From Actinoplanes sp. L3-i22 (lineage in GTDB: Bacteria > Actinomycetota > Actinomycetes > Mycobacteriales > Micromonosporaceae), in NCBI RefSeq assembly GCF_019704555.1, contig NZ_AP024745.1, positions 10,157,501 to 10,221,500 on the forward strand: DNA of 64,000 nt. Direction: 5' to 3'. Both the position numbers and the translations under genes were made by a program. Under the pieces are notes generated by a model, which was not told the origin of the DNA, searched no databases, and saw only the letters and a program-made list of their open reading frames with translations. Below, piece after piece: positions 24,517 to 32,847 of the stretch (position 1 is its first letter; each line of letters begins with the position of its first letter).

Positions 24517-25338
24517 TCAGACGGTTCCGGCGACGACCCAGATCGTCAGGACCGCCAGGAAGTCGCCGCGGGCGCCGGCCGCCGCCACCTCGGTCAGCCA
24601 CTCGTCGCGGAGGGCCGGTGGGGTGTGCCAGGCGTCCGCCGGCACCCGCGGGTTGACCATGGGGAGCACCACACCGGCCGAGTCGGGGCTGCCGAACAGG
24701 CAGGTCACCGGGGTCGCGGTCAGGCTGTTCAGGCCGGCCGCGACCAGGCGGCGGCGCAGCGTCCGGCCCATGTCCCGGCCCGGCGGCAGGAAGTGCCCAC
24801 CGACGTACGTCATCAGGGTCTTCTGCAGTTTGGTGGGCATGCCGTCGAACAGCAGCGACTCCCAATCCGTGTCGACCAGGCAGATCCGGCCGCCCGGGCG
24901 GGTCACCCGGCGCAGCTCGGCGATCGCCCGGTCCGGATCCTCGACGTGCTGCAGCACCCGCTCGCACCACACGCCGTCGACACTGTCGTCGGGCAGGTCG
25001 AGCGCGGTGACGTCGCCGGTCACGTAGTCCACGTTGCTGTCGTCGTGCTGGGCGATCGCGGCCGCGGTGAGCGCCGCCGACTGGTCCAGCGCGATCACCT
25101 CGCCGCGCGGCCCGACCTCGGCGGCCAGCTCGCGGGCCACGTCACCGTTCCCGGAACCCGCGTCCAGCAGCCGCGCCCCGAGCGCCGGCCGCAGCGCGTC
25201 GAACCCGGCCCGCCGCACCCGCCGGATCTCCGGATGCCGGCCCATCTCGATCAGCGCGTCGAGCACCATCGTCGACATCTCGGTGGGCAGTCCGTCGATG
25301 TCGGAGAACGGCGTACGTTCCCTCTGCGCGGGTTCCAT
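24517..25338 (-). CDS. SAM-dependent methyltransferase (UbiE/class I type)
   Basis: 273 aa. Motif I ARLLDAGSGNGDVARELAAEVGP, acidic motif II VIALDQS, motif III VTGDVTALDLPDDSVDGVWCERVLQHV and the post-motif RPGGRICLVDTDWESLL form a class I methyltransferase. The N-terminal helix region PFSDIDGLPTEMSTMVLDALIEMG is substrate-side. Substrate unknown; similar proteins methylate small aromatic or quinone-like molecules. It ends 2 nt from the stop of GH130 in convergent orientation and has no partner gene. Confidence 0.88.
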   Translation of the reverse strand: MEPAQRERTPFSDIDGLPTEMSTMVLDALIEMGRHPEIRRVRRAGFDALRPALGARLLDAGSGNGDVARELAAEVGPRGEVIALDQSAALTAAAIAQHDDSNVDYVTGDVTALDLPDDSVDGVWCERVLQHVEDPDRAIAELRRVTRPGGRICLVDTDWESLLFDGMPTKLQKTLMTYVGGHFLPPGRDMGRTLRRRLVAAGLNSLTATPVTCLFGSPDSAGVVLPMVNPRVPADAWHTPPALRDEWLTEVAAAGARGDFLAVLTIWVVAGTV

Positions 25339-25463
25339 GCGCCGATTGTTCTCTGGGCCAACCCGATTCGCCGGTCCCCGTCATCCATCCGACAGGGGGC
25401 TCCACCTGCTTTTCTTTTGATCCGTTCAAGTACCGTGAGGCGCCTGTGAACGAGGAGCACGCG

Positions 25464-26417
25464 ATGACCACACCCCAGCCGGCGCCCGAGACGCCGGCCT
25501 GGATCACCTGGCCGATCCGGGCGATCGCCCTGATCGTGGTGTTCCCCTTCCGCCTGCTCTGGGAACTGGCCGTCCTCGTCAAGCGGTTCGTCCTGGTGCC
25601 CGTCGGGCGGGCGCTGGGCTGGCTGCTGCGTACCTTCCTGGTGGTGCCGCTGCTGTGGTTGCTCCGGCAGTTCCTGCAGTGGGTGCTGCTGCCGATCTGG
25701 CACGCGCTGCGCTGGACGGCGGCCGCGCTGGTCACCGGCGTCGCCTGGGCGCTGCGGGCCCTCCTGCGGTTCGTGCTGCGCCCGGTCGCGCTGGCGATCA
25801 TGTGGGTGCTGGTGCCGGTCGCGCGGGCCATCTACAACTGGGTGCTCGTGCCGGTCGTCCGGGCGCTCTACAACTGGGTGCTGGCACCGCTCGGGCACGG
25901 GCTGGCGTGGGTGCTGATGGCGCTGTTCCGCTGGGTGCTGGTGCCGCTCGGGCAGGGGACCGTGTGGGCGGGCCTGATGTCCGGCCGGGCGATCGGGTGG
26001 ACGGCCCGGGCCGTCTACCGGTGGGTGCTGCGCCCGGCCGGCCTCGCGATCGCCTGGCTGGCCGTGCGCTTCTACCGGGGAATCGCCTGGTTGGCCGTGG
26101 CCTTCTACCGGGGAATCGCCTGGCTGGTCGTGGCGTTCTACCGCTGGCTCCTGCGCCCGATCGGCCTGGCCATCGCCTGGGCCTGCTGGGCTGTCTACCG
26201 CTTCGTGCTGCGCCCCGTCGGCCTCGCGATCGCCTGGGCCTCCCGGGTCATCTACCGGTTCGTGCTGCGCCCGATCGGCATCGCGATCCGGTTCGCCTGG
26301 CGGAATACGTTCGGCGCGCTGTTCCGCGGCATCGCGGCGTCCGGCCGCTGGCTTCGCGACGAGGTTCTCCGCCCGGCCGGGAGTGTGGTGCGCGCCGCTC
26401 TGGGACAGCGCCGCTGA
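25464..26417 (+). CDS. Trp/Arg-rich amphipathic repeat protein without acidic residues
   Basis: 317 aa from ATG 25464, selected for GAGGAG 6 nt upstream; an in-frame GTG at 25446 is less likely. After a short N-terminus (MTTPQPAPETPAWITWPIRA) the chain is built of degenerate repeats of about 20-22 residues with consensus like YRFVLRPVGLAIAWA, plus an 11-residue near-duplication FYRGIAWLAVA/FYRGIAWLVVA at 26071-26145. From about residue 35 to 285 I find no Asp or Glu and no Lys; positive charge is all Arg, spaced every 7-11 residues among Trp, Leu, Val, Ala. This predicts short re-entrant or surface-lying membrane helices. I recognise no family. It is monocistronic. Confidence 0.75.
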   Translation: MTTPQPAPETPAWITWPIRAIALIVVFPFRLLWELAVLVKRFVLVPVGRALGWLLRTFLVVPLLWLLRQFLQWVLLPIWHALRWTAAALVTGVAWALRALLRFVLRPVALAIMWVLVPVARAIYNWVLVPVVRALYNWVLAPLGHGLAWVLMALFRWVLVPLGQGTVWAGLMSGRAIGWTARAVYRWVLRPAGLAIAWLAVRFYRGIAWLAVAFYRGIAWLVVAFYRWLLRPIGLAIAWACWAVYRFVLRPVGLAIAWASRVIYRFVLRPIGIAIRFAWRNTFGALFRGIAASGRWLRDEVLRPAGSVVRAALGQRR

Positions 26418-26467
26418 TACCACATTTCGTGACGCGGCGTCATGCGGGCGTTATCACAAGTAACGGC

Positions 26468-26479
26468 CGGGTGCACCCG
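26468..26479. promoter_or_regulatory. CGGGTGCACCCG palindrome before oxidoreductase gene
   Basis: A perfect 12-bp palindrome is bordered by TAACGG direct repeats at 26461-26466 and 26480-26485, 35 nt before the oxidoreductase ATG. A looser TGACG/CGTCA dyad lies at 26431-26443. The set is compact enough to be an operator for a sugar-responsive regulator, but no regulator gene is adjacent. Confidence 0.35.
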
Positions 26480-26514
26480 TAACGGTCTGGCAATCGATGT
26501 GAAAAACTTCCGGC

Positions 26515-27537
26515 ATGATCGAGCAGGTGCGGTTCGGGCTGGTGGGGTACGGCAGCGGTGGGCGGATCTTCCACGCCCCCCTGATCTCGTCGGCGGCGAA
26601 CATTGATTTCGCCGGCGTCGTCACCACCTCGGAGGAGCGCCGCAAGCAGGTCGCCGAGCAGCTCCCCGGCGTCGGGACCTACGACTCGCTGGCCGCGCTG
26701 GCCGCCGACGGGGTGCGCGCCGTCGCCATCTCCACGCCCGCGGCGACCCACGCCGACCTGGCCCTCGAAGCCATCCGGCTGGGCCTGGCCGTGGTCGTCG
26801 ACAAGCCGTTCACGCTGGACGCGCCGACCGCCCGCGAGCTGGTCAAGGCCGCCGAGGCCGCCGAGGTCCCGCTGACGGTCTACCAGAACCGGCGCTACGA
26901 CTCGGACTACCTCACCATCCGCAAGCTCATCGAGCAGGGCTCGCTCGGCACGATCCGCCGCTTCGAGTCCCGGATGGAACGCTGGGCCCCGGACCGTCTC
27001 CCCGGCGCGGCCGGCGGCGGCACCCTCCTCGACTTCGGCTCCCACCTGGTCGACCAGGCCCTCAAGCTGCACGGCCCGGCCCAGCGCGTCTACGCCGAGG
27101 TCCGCGGCGACACCGAGCTGGACGACGACTTCTTCCTGGCCATGCACCACCTCAGCGGCGTCGAGTCGCACCTGTGGGGCAGCTGGCGCCAGGGCGGCCC
27201 CGGCCCCCGTTTCCGGGTGACCGGCTCGTCCGGCACGTTCATCTCCCCCGAGCTCGACGGCCAGGAGGAACTCCTCAAGGCCGGCAAGACCCCGGCCAAG
27301 CTGGGCGACCGCTGGGGCATCGAGCACGAGCACCGCTGGGGCCACCTGTGGCGCGGCAAGACCGGCGCCCCGGTGGAGAGCTGCCGCGGCCGGTGGGACC
27401 TGTTCTACCCCGCCTTCGCCGACGCGGTGCTGGGCAACGGCCCGCTGCCGGTGGACCCGTGGGACACGGTCCGCGCCATGGAAATCCTGGACGCGGCCCG
27501 GGTCAGCGCTTCCACAGGCCGCTCCGTCACCCTCTGA
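26515..27537 (+). CDS. Gfo/Idh/MocA-family NAD(P)-dependent oxidoreductase
   Basis: 340 aa. The N-terminal Rossmann fold has FGLVGYGSGGRIFHAPLI, and AISTPAATHADLALEAIRLGLAVVVDKPFT contains the family KP motif with catalytic Lys. The C-terminal alpha/beta domain has GGGTLLDFGSHLVDQALKLHG with the conserved Asp/His pair. Substrates of the family are sugars, inositols and their phosphates, oxidised at a ring hydroxyl. No neighbour indicates which. No strong Shine-Dalgarno is seen at the ATG. A perfect hairpin 226 nt downstream (27763-27796) may end its transcript. Confidence 0.9.
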   Translation: MIEQVRFGLVGYGSGGRIFHAPLISSAANIDFAGVVTTSEERRKQVAEQLPGVGTYDSLAALAADGVRAVAISTPAATHADLALEAIRLGLAVVVDKPFTLDAPTARELVKAAEAAEVPLTVYQNRRYDSDYLTIRKLIEQGSLGTIRRFESRMERWAPDRLPGAAGGGTLLDFGSHLVDQALKLHGPAQRVYAEVRGDTELDDDFFLAMHHLSGVESHLWGSWRQGGPGPRFRVTGSSGTFISPELDGQEELLKAGKTPAKLGDRWGIEHEHRWGHLWRGKTGAPVESCRGRWDLFYPAFADAVLGNGPLPVDPWDTVRAMEILDAARVSASTGRSVTL

Positions 27538-27606
27538 CAGCCCGTTCCGCCCCGGCGACGGCCACGCGCGGCACACTCCCGGCCCGATCGCAGCCTGATC
27601 AACCGG

Positions 27607-27735
27607 GCCCGACCACCCCGGCCTGACCGCCGCTGCTCACCCGGCCCGACCACCCGGCCTGACCGCCGCTGCTCACCCGGCCCGACCACCCGGCCTGACC
27701 GCCGCTGCTCACCCGGCCCCGGGCCTGACCGCCGC
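27607..27735. repeat. 36-bp tandem repeat, about 3.5 copies
   Basis: Copies of GGCCTGACCGCCGCTGCTCA plus CCCGGCCCGACCACCC begin at about 27620, 27656 and 27692, exactly 36 nt apart, with a shortened copy at 27722. It lies downstream of the oxidoreductase and has no convincing coding capacity. Confidence 0.75.
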
Positions 27736-27762
27736 CGGCTAAGTCGACCCATAGCTCCACCC

Positions 27763-27796
27763 GTGCTCGGACCGCTCTCCCTTGCGGTCCGAGCAC
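27763..27796. terminator. Perfect 13-bp hairpin, rho-independent-like
   Basis: Arms GTGCTCGGACCGC (27763-27775) and GCGGTCCGAGCAC (27784-27796) pair perfectly around an 8-nt loop. There is no T-run, as is usual for GC-rich actinomycete terminators. It follows the oxidoreductase and the 36-bp repeats. Confidence 0.6.
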
Positions 27797-27944
27797 TGCC
27801 GTTTGCGCCTGAACCACCACATCCGGCAGCCCGACCGCCGTCCCCCGCGCCGCCCACCGCCCCTCGCTGTCCGCCCACCTCTCCAGGCAGTTCCGGCCCT
27901 CGCCACCGGCCGACCCAGCAAAACACAACTCCGATGATCAACGC

Positions 27945-28009
27945 GGTTATCCACAGTGGCGGGTTATCCACAGGGCGCCAGCACGATCTTGAACTTCCTC
28001 GGCAGAATG
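27945..28009. repeat. Dispersed 65-nt element, copy A, with paired DnaA-box sequences
   Basis: Two perfect TTATCCACA nonamers (27947-27955, 27964-27972) are 17 nt apart, followed by a tail with GATCTT and AGAATG at fixed spacing. Copy B at 46953-47017 aligns without gaps, about 47 of 65 positions identical by hand count. The rest of the 27538-28152 gap holds a tandem repeat, a hairpin and no further gene. Confidence 0.7.
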
Positions 28010-28152
28010 CTCACCGGGCGGCAGCGTGCTGGAATTGCATTTCCGCAGCCTGAGAAGCTTTTACGAATGCGGAAACATATGTCTTCGCATTAGCCGAGAA
28101 TGGCATGATCGAATACTTACACGGCGGGCCTGAAGGGCGGGAGAATTGTCGC

Positions 28153-28410
28153 ATGACTCAGCTGCCACTGTTCAAACGGAGTGAGATCGCCGGCATGCGG
28201 CACCGGACGGCCTCGCGCAATTACTCGGCAGCACGTGACGAGTTTCGTCGCGAACACGAAAGGCATCGCGCCTGGGGCCTGAAACGTCGCCACGCCGAGC
28301 GCCTACGCCAAATCCGCGAACGGGACGCCGCGCCACCAGCAGCCCCTAACCCGCCCCTGGACCCCGCACCCGGACCCCGCACCAGCGGAGGACACCAACA
28401 CCGCGGATGA
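28153..28410 (+). CDS. Small basic protein, unknown function
   Basis: 85 aa from ATG 28153, with GGGAGAA about 9 nt upstream. An upstream in-frame ATG at 28105 is less likely. The core MTQLPLFKRSEIAGMRHRTASRNY then SAARDEFRREHERHRAWGLKRRHAERLRQIRERD is strongly helical and rich in Arg, Glu and His, ending in a Pro-rich tail. The charge pattern suggests nucleic acid or ribosome contact; no domain is recognised. The upstream 100 nt are AT-rich compared with the surroundings and probably hold its promoter. It stands alone after the DnaA-box-like element. Confidence 0.6.
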   Translation: MTQLPLFKRSEIAGMRHRTASRNYSAARDEFRREHERHRAWGLKRRHAERLRQIRERDAAPPAAPNPPLDPAPGPRTSGGHQHRG

Positions 28411-28943
28411 GGCTGGCCCAGGGATGACACCCACTCACCCTCAAGAGGCCGGTCTCACGCCAAGCACGGAGGTCAAGCCGATGGCGCATGGCCTCCGCTC
28501 GCAGAATTCAGCATAACCGCGAACCAGTGGAGGCAGCCAGACCAATGGCCGCTTTTCGCCGAAAGCGAAAGGCAACTGCCGAGGCAACCGGAAATAGATG
28601 CCGAACGCGGTCGGCACGACGAAAGATATTAACGCGGCGCTGACGGTAATAAAGGATTCACAATAGGACGAACAGGAGAGTGACCCACGAGCGGCAGAAG
28701 GGCTAGAAAGGCGTGCCCGCGTCCGGACGGTGGACGCGGGCACGCGGTGCGGTGCTGCGGTGCGCAGGCGACGGCTGGGGGCTTGGTGTGGTGTTGTTCA
28801 GGGGGCCGCGACCGGCAGGAAGCCGGTCGCGGCCTGGGTAAGGCGGGCCAGTTGCGGCCCGGTCGGATGGGCTAGTTGCGGCCCGGCGGGCTGGGCCAGG
28901 TGCGGCCCGGGTGAGGCGGGCCGGGTGCGGCCCGGCCCGGTGG
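28411..28943. other. Gene-free stretch with hairpin and GC repeats
   Basis: No credible ORF. 28411-28700 has lower GC than the surroundings (runs such as GAAAGATATTAACG and GGTAATAAAGGATTCAC) and may be a decayed sequence. A perfect 14-bp hairpin lies at 28711-28745. From about 28840 to 28950 four to five degenerate copies of a 24-26-nt unit with core GGGCCAGTTGCGGCCCGG run up to the stop of the GH87 gene. Confidence 0.5.
28711..28745 (-). terminator. Perfect 14-bp hairpin ending the GH87/ABC operon
   Basis: Arms GCGTGCCCGCGTCC (28711-28724) and GGACGCGGGCACGC (28732-28745) pair perfectly around a 7-nt loop. Read on the reverse strand it lies about 200 nt after the GH87 stop and is followed by CTTTCT. 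It is the first strong hairpin after that operon. Confidence 0.65.
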
Positions 28944-31900
28944 CTAGTTGCGGGTGATGGTGAACGTGCTCGTGGGGTTCTCGATGTCCTTGTAGTTGTT
29001 GCTCAGGGTGAGGTTCGTGAAGGTGGCCGATCCGACCGCCGGGCCCTGGCCCGCCTCCGGGAGCGGGTTCGCCCAGATGCCGTAGCCGGACTTGGCGTCG
29101 TAGGCGTCGCCGCTCTTCTGCGCGCCCGTGATGCTGACGTTGGTGAAGACCGAGTCGGTGATCGGGTTGACCGGGTTGCCGCCGATGTACTGGGTCTGGA
29201 ACATGATTCCGGAGTAGGTCGGGTCGACGATGTCGACGTTGCTGACCCGGATGCCCTGGAAGACCTTCGACGCGCTGAACATCCAGATCGCCGGGAAGAC
29301 CTGGGCGCCCCAGAAGTGGCCGCCGGCCCGGACGATCGAGATGTTGTCGAACACCGTGGGCGGGTTGGCGCCGAAGCCGTTCATCGGGTAGCCGAAGTCC
29401 AGCGAGCTGATCGTGATGCCGGAGTAGACCAGCGTGTCGGCGATGTAGATGTTCTTGAACGTGTTCGCGTAGCCGCCGTAGACCGCGACGCTCGCGGCCC
29501 GCCAGGTCAGCGTCGACGACAGATTCGAGAACGTGTTGTTGATCTCGTCGGAGCCGCCCGCGTCGATCGCGGAGAACAGCGCGAACGAGTCGTCCCCGGT
29601 GGCCCGGGCGTCGTTGTTGTCGACCAGGTTGCCGGTGCTGCCGTTGGTCATGTTGATGCCGTCGGCGAACGTGTCCCGGATCCGCGAATTCTTGATCACC
29701 ATGTTGTCGGTGTTCGCGCCCCAGTACAGGCAGACCACGTGCTCGGCCCAGATGTTGTCGATCGTCACGTTGGCCACGTTGGCGAAGTCGAACACCTTGC
29801 CGGGCCCGTCGATCCGGGTCGTGTAGTTGCCGAAGAACGCGAAGTTCGCGAACGTCGACCCGTTGGCGGTGGCGTCGGCCCGGAAGCCGGCGTCCGTCTC
29901 GGACTGGGTGGCCGGGGTGTAGAACCGGGTGTACCAGGGTCCGGCGCCGACGACCTTGAGCGCCTTGCCGTACACCTGGAACTTGTTCGAGGTCTGGTAG
30001 TCACCGGCGGGCAGGTAGACGCCGACCTTGGTGGTGTCCTGGCGCGCGGCGTCCAGGGCGTTCTGCACCGACTGCTGGTCGAAACCGGCCGGCACCACGT
30101 ACTTGGTGGCGTCCGGGTTCGTGACCGGGGCGACCTGCTCCAGGTTGATGAAGTCGATCGCGATGTTGCCGCTGTTGCCGGAGTCCTTCTGCAGCTTGAT
30201 CGTGCTGCCGGCCGGGAACGAGCCGTTCAGCAGGATGTTCGCCTCGTCGTAGATGTGCCGCGGGTCGGAGCCGGAGTTCTGCGGCGCCGTCTCGTTGCCG
30301 TACAGCCACGCGTACTTCGAGGTCAGCGGCAGGGTCTTGTTCAGGGTGCCGTTGACGTACACGTTGATCGAGCTGGTCGTGCCGTCCGGGATGGAGAACC
30401 GCGCGACGACCGTGTTGGTGGCGTTGCGGGTGGTCCACTGGACGTACGAGCCGGTCTGGTTCAGCGTGACGGCCTTGCGCCCGGACGCCTCGCCGGCCAG
30501 GTCGCCGACGGTGCGGTTGGGTCCGACGACGTTCGCGCCGCCGCCGGTCGTGCCGTCCTCGGCCTCGTACATGTCGTACGGCATGTTCGCCCCGCGACCG
30601 ACGAAGAACGACTTCTCACTGGTGTTGTTGGCCTGCTTGACCGGCAGTTCGTTGGTGTCCGTGGCGACCACCGTACGAACCGTGTACTTGCCGTTCACCG
30701 CGGTCCAGGTGCCCAGGCTGATCGACGGCGACGACGCGCCGGCGGCCAGGGTCCCGGTGTACGACCCGGTGAACGTCTTGACCGTGGTCGACCCGTTCAG
30801 CACGGTGACCGTGACGTTGTGCGCGCCGCTGCCGCTGGCCGCGGTGCCCTGGTTCTTCAGGGTCGCCGCGAACGTGACGGTCTGGCCGGCCGACGGGTTC
30901 CCGGGCGACCAGGAGACCGCCGAGGCGACCAGGTCGGAGCTGCTGACCGGCGCGACGACCAGGCTGGCCGGGTTGGTGTACGAGTTGTTGGCGTCGTTCG
31001 TCTCGACGACCGTGTTCGCCTCGTCGACGATGGCGGAGAGCGCGTAACTGCCCGCGTCCCGCGCGCCGATCGACGCCGAGACGGTCGAGCTGGCACCCGC
31101 GGCGAGCGCGCCGACCGTGGCGGTGCCGACTTTCGCCGTACCCAGGTAGAAGTTGATCGAAGAGGCGGGGGAAGCGGCCGTGCCGGCGTTGCGGACCGTG
31201 CCGGACAGCGTGATCGCGTCGGTTTCGACCGGCGACGCCGGCGCGAAGGACAGCCCGGTGACCGTCAGGTCCGGGTTCGGCGCGGCGGTCCCGATGACCT
31301 GCAGTTCCGCGACCTGGCCGCTGGGCGCGCCGGTGTTCGCGGTGAAGGAGAGGCGCAGGTCCGCGGTGGTCGCGGAGACCGGGATGGTCACCGTGTTGCC
31401 ACTCGAGGGATTGAAGGTGTACGTCGCGGAGCCCACGATCGTGGTGTAGCTCGACGAGGACTGCTCCCGGCCGAGGACCGCGAACGTCTGCTGCCGGGTG
31501 CCCCAGTCGGTCGCCGGGTTCAGCTTGACGACCACCGAGGAGACGGTCGCGTTCGCGCCCAGCTTCACGGTCAGGTTCGCCGGGTAGGCGGAACCCTCCC
31601 AGTAGGTGGCGGTGTCGTTGTCGTTCGCGTTGGTGGCGACGAACGTGAACACCGACGAGGACGCGTCGATCGGCTTGCCGACCGCGAGGTTCGTGCCGGT
31701 GCCCGGGTTGCCGGTACGCGTCACCGTGTTGCTCGCCGCGGACTCGTTGCCGGCCGCGTCACGCGCCTTCACGTAGTACGAGACGGTCGCCGTGTCGGCC
31801 TGGCTGTCGGTGTACGTCGTCCCGGTGACCGTCGTCTTGAGGGTCCCGTTGGCGTACACGTTGTAGCCGGTCACGCCCACGTTGTCGGTCGAGGCGCCCC

Positions 31901-32765
31901 AGGCGAGCCGGATCTGCCCGCTGGCCGGCGTCGTGTAGGACAGCGTCCCGGGCGTGGTCGGCGCCTGGGTGTCCCCGGTCGCACCGGTCCGGGTGACGGT
32001 GTTGCTGTTGCCGGAGACGTTGCCGGCGGCGTCCTTGGCGCGCACGTAGTACGCCACGGTCGCGGTGTCCGGCTGGCTGTCGGTGTAGGTGAGCACGTTC
32101 CCGGCGACCGAGGTCCGGAGCACGCCGTTCGCGTAGATGTCGTACCCGGTGACGCCCACGTTGTCGGTCGAGGCGTTCCAGTTGAGCCGGATCTGACCGC
32201 TGGCCGGCTCGGTGTAGCTGAGGCTGCCGGGCGCGCTCGGCGCCTGGCTGTCCCCGCTGACCGGGCCGTAGAGCTCGACCTCGGAGAGCTGACCGGCGGG
32301 CCAGGACGTGTTCGCGGTGAAGTTCAGGCGCACGAAACGCGCGCTCGCGGCGGTGAAATCGACGGTCACGATGTTGCCCGAGGCCGGGTTGAACGTGTAG
32401 CCGGCGCTCGCCTTGAGGTCGCTGAACGACGTGCCGTTCGTGCTGCCCTGGATCGAAAGTGTCTCGGTCCGGGTGCTCCAGGCGGTGGCCGGCGGCAGCT
32501 TGAGCACGGCCTGGTTGACCTGGGTGGCGGTGCCGAGGTCGACCTGCAGCCACTGCGGGAAGGCGTTGTTGTTGCTCTCCCAGTACGTGTTGGCGTTGCC
32601 GTCACCGGCGTTTCCGGCCGGGTAGACGTCGGTGTAGCTGCTGGCGCTGAACGTCTTTCCGGCGGCCAGGTTGGGTCCGGCGGCGAGCGCCGCCGGGGCG
32701 TGGACGAGCGCGGCGACCACGCTCGCGGCCGCCGTGGCAGCCACTATGAGCCTGAATCTGGACAT
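28944..32765 (-). CDS. Secreted multimodular GH87-type alpha-1,3-glucanase/mycodextranase
   Basis: 1273 aa from ATG 32765 (signal peptide through APAALAAG, residues 1-30). Order by eye: discoidin/F5-8 type module 31-168 (NTYWESNNNAFPQWLQVDLG), two FN3 modules about 175-260 and 265-350 (each with ASTDNVGVTGY), second discoidin 358-492, two CARDB-like modules 497-605 and 608-720, a CBM6/35-like module 728-878, then a beta-helix 885-1273. The catalytic zone FADGINM, then ATGDDSFALF, supplies Asp1035, Asp1058 and Asp1059, the GH87 acidic triad pattern. It should cleave alpha-1,3- (or mixed 1,3/1,4-) glucan outside the cell. It is last in the ABC-GH13-GH87 operon. Confidence 0.87.
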   Translation of the reverse strand: MSRFRLIVAATAAASVVAALVHAPAALAAGPNLAAGKTFSASSYTDVYPAGNAGDGNANTYWESNNNAFPQWLQVDLGTATQVNQAVLKLPPATAWSTRTETLSIQGSTNGTSFSDLKASAGYTFNPASGNIVTVDFTAASARFVRLNFTANTSWPAGQLSEVELYGPVSGDSQAPSAPGSLSYTEPASGQIRLNWNASTDNVGVTGYDIYANGVLRTSVAGNVLTYTDSQPDTATVAYYVRAKDAAGNVSGNSNTVTRTGATGDTQAPTTPGTLSYTTPASGQIRLAWGASTDNVGVTGYNVYANGTLKTTVTGTTYTDSQADTATVSYYVKARDAAGNESAASNTVTRTGNPGTGTNLAVGKPIDASSSVFTFVATNANDNDTATYWEGSAYPANLTVKLGANATVSSVVVKLNPATDWGTRQQTFAVLGREQSSSSYTTIVGSATYTFNPSSGNTVTIPVSATTADLRLSFTANTGAPSGQVAELQVIGTAAPNPDLTVTGLSFAPASPVETDAITLSGTVRNAGTAASPASSINFYLGTAKVGTATVGALAAGASSTVSASIGARDAGSYALSAIVDEANTVVETNDANNSYTNPASLVVAPVSSSDLVASAVSWSPGNPSAGQTVTFAATLKNQGTAASGSGAHNVTVTVLNGSTTVKTFTGSYTGTLAAGASSPSISLGTWTAVNGKYTVRTVVATDTNELPVKQANNTSEKSFFVGRGANMPYDMYEAEDGTTGGGANVVGPNRTVGDLAGEASGRKAVTLNQTGSYVQWTTRNATNTVVARFSIPDGTTSSINVYVNGTLNKTLPLTSKYAWLYGNETAPQNSGSDPRHIYDEANILLNGSFPAGSTIKLQKDSGNSGNIAIDFINLEQVAPVTNPDATKYVVPAGFDQQSVQNALDAARQDTTKVGVYLPAGDYQTSNKFQVYGKALKVVGAGPWYTRFYTPATQSETDAGFRADATANGSTFANFAFFGNYTTRIDGPGKVFDFANVANVTIDNIWAEHVVCLYWGANTDNMVIKNSRIRDTFADGINMTNGSTGNLVDNNDARATGDDSFALFSAIDAGGSDEINNTFSNLSSTLTWRAASVAVYGGYANTFKNIYIADTLVYSGITISSLDFGYPMNGFGANPPTVFDNISIVRAGGHFWGAQVFPAIWMFSASKVFQGIRVSNVDIVDPTYSGIMFQTQYIGGNPVNPITDSVFTNVSITGAQKSGDAYDAKSGYGIWANPLPEAGQGPAVGSATFTNLTLSNNYKDIENPTSTFTITRN

Positions 32766-32805
32766 GCGGGAGCGCACCTTTCTTCCATGAGAGGTGAGGG
32801 GGACG

Positions 32806-32842
32806 CCGGGCGGGCGGTTATCGGTGGGAGCCACCCGCCCGG
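32806..32842 (-). terminator. GC hairpin between the two GH87 genes
   Basis: CCGGGCGGG (32806-32814) pairs with CCCGCCCGG (32834-32842), with further pairing inside (GGTGG/CCACC type). On the reverse strand it sits immediately after the stop of the 32848 GH87 gene and about 40 nt before the next GH87 start. It may lower readthrough or protect the upstream message. Confidence 0.5.
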
Positions 32843-32847
32843 ACGAA

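Noticed and set aside
27607..27735. CRISPR array suggested by 36-bp period
   Set aside because: Units are contiguous without unique spacers and no cas genes are present.
27947..27972. Chromosomal origin because of two perfect DnaA boxes
   Set aside because: Only two boxes, no cluster, no dnaA/dnaN/gyr genes nearby, and the same pair recurs at 46955; better seen as a dispersed element.
28441..28743. Reverse-strand ORF of 100 codons in the gap before the GH87 gene
   Set aside because: No ribosome site, no recognisable domain, and its 5-prime part coincides with the 28711 hairpin.
28730..28957. Forward ORF encoding GWASCGPAGWARCGPG-like repeats
   Set aside because: Simply translates the degenerate GC repeat and runs into the GH87 end.
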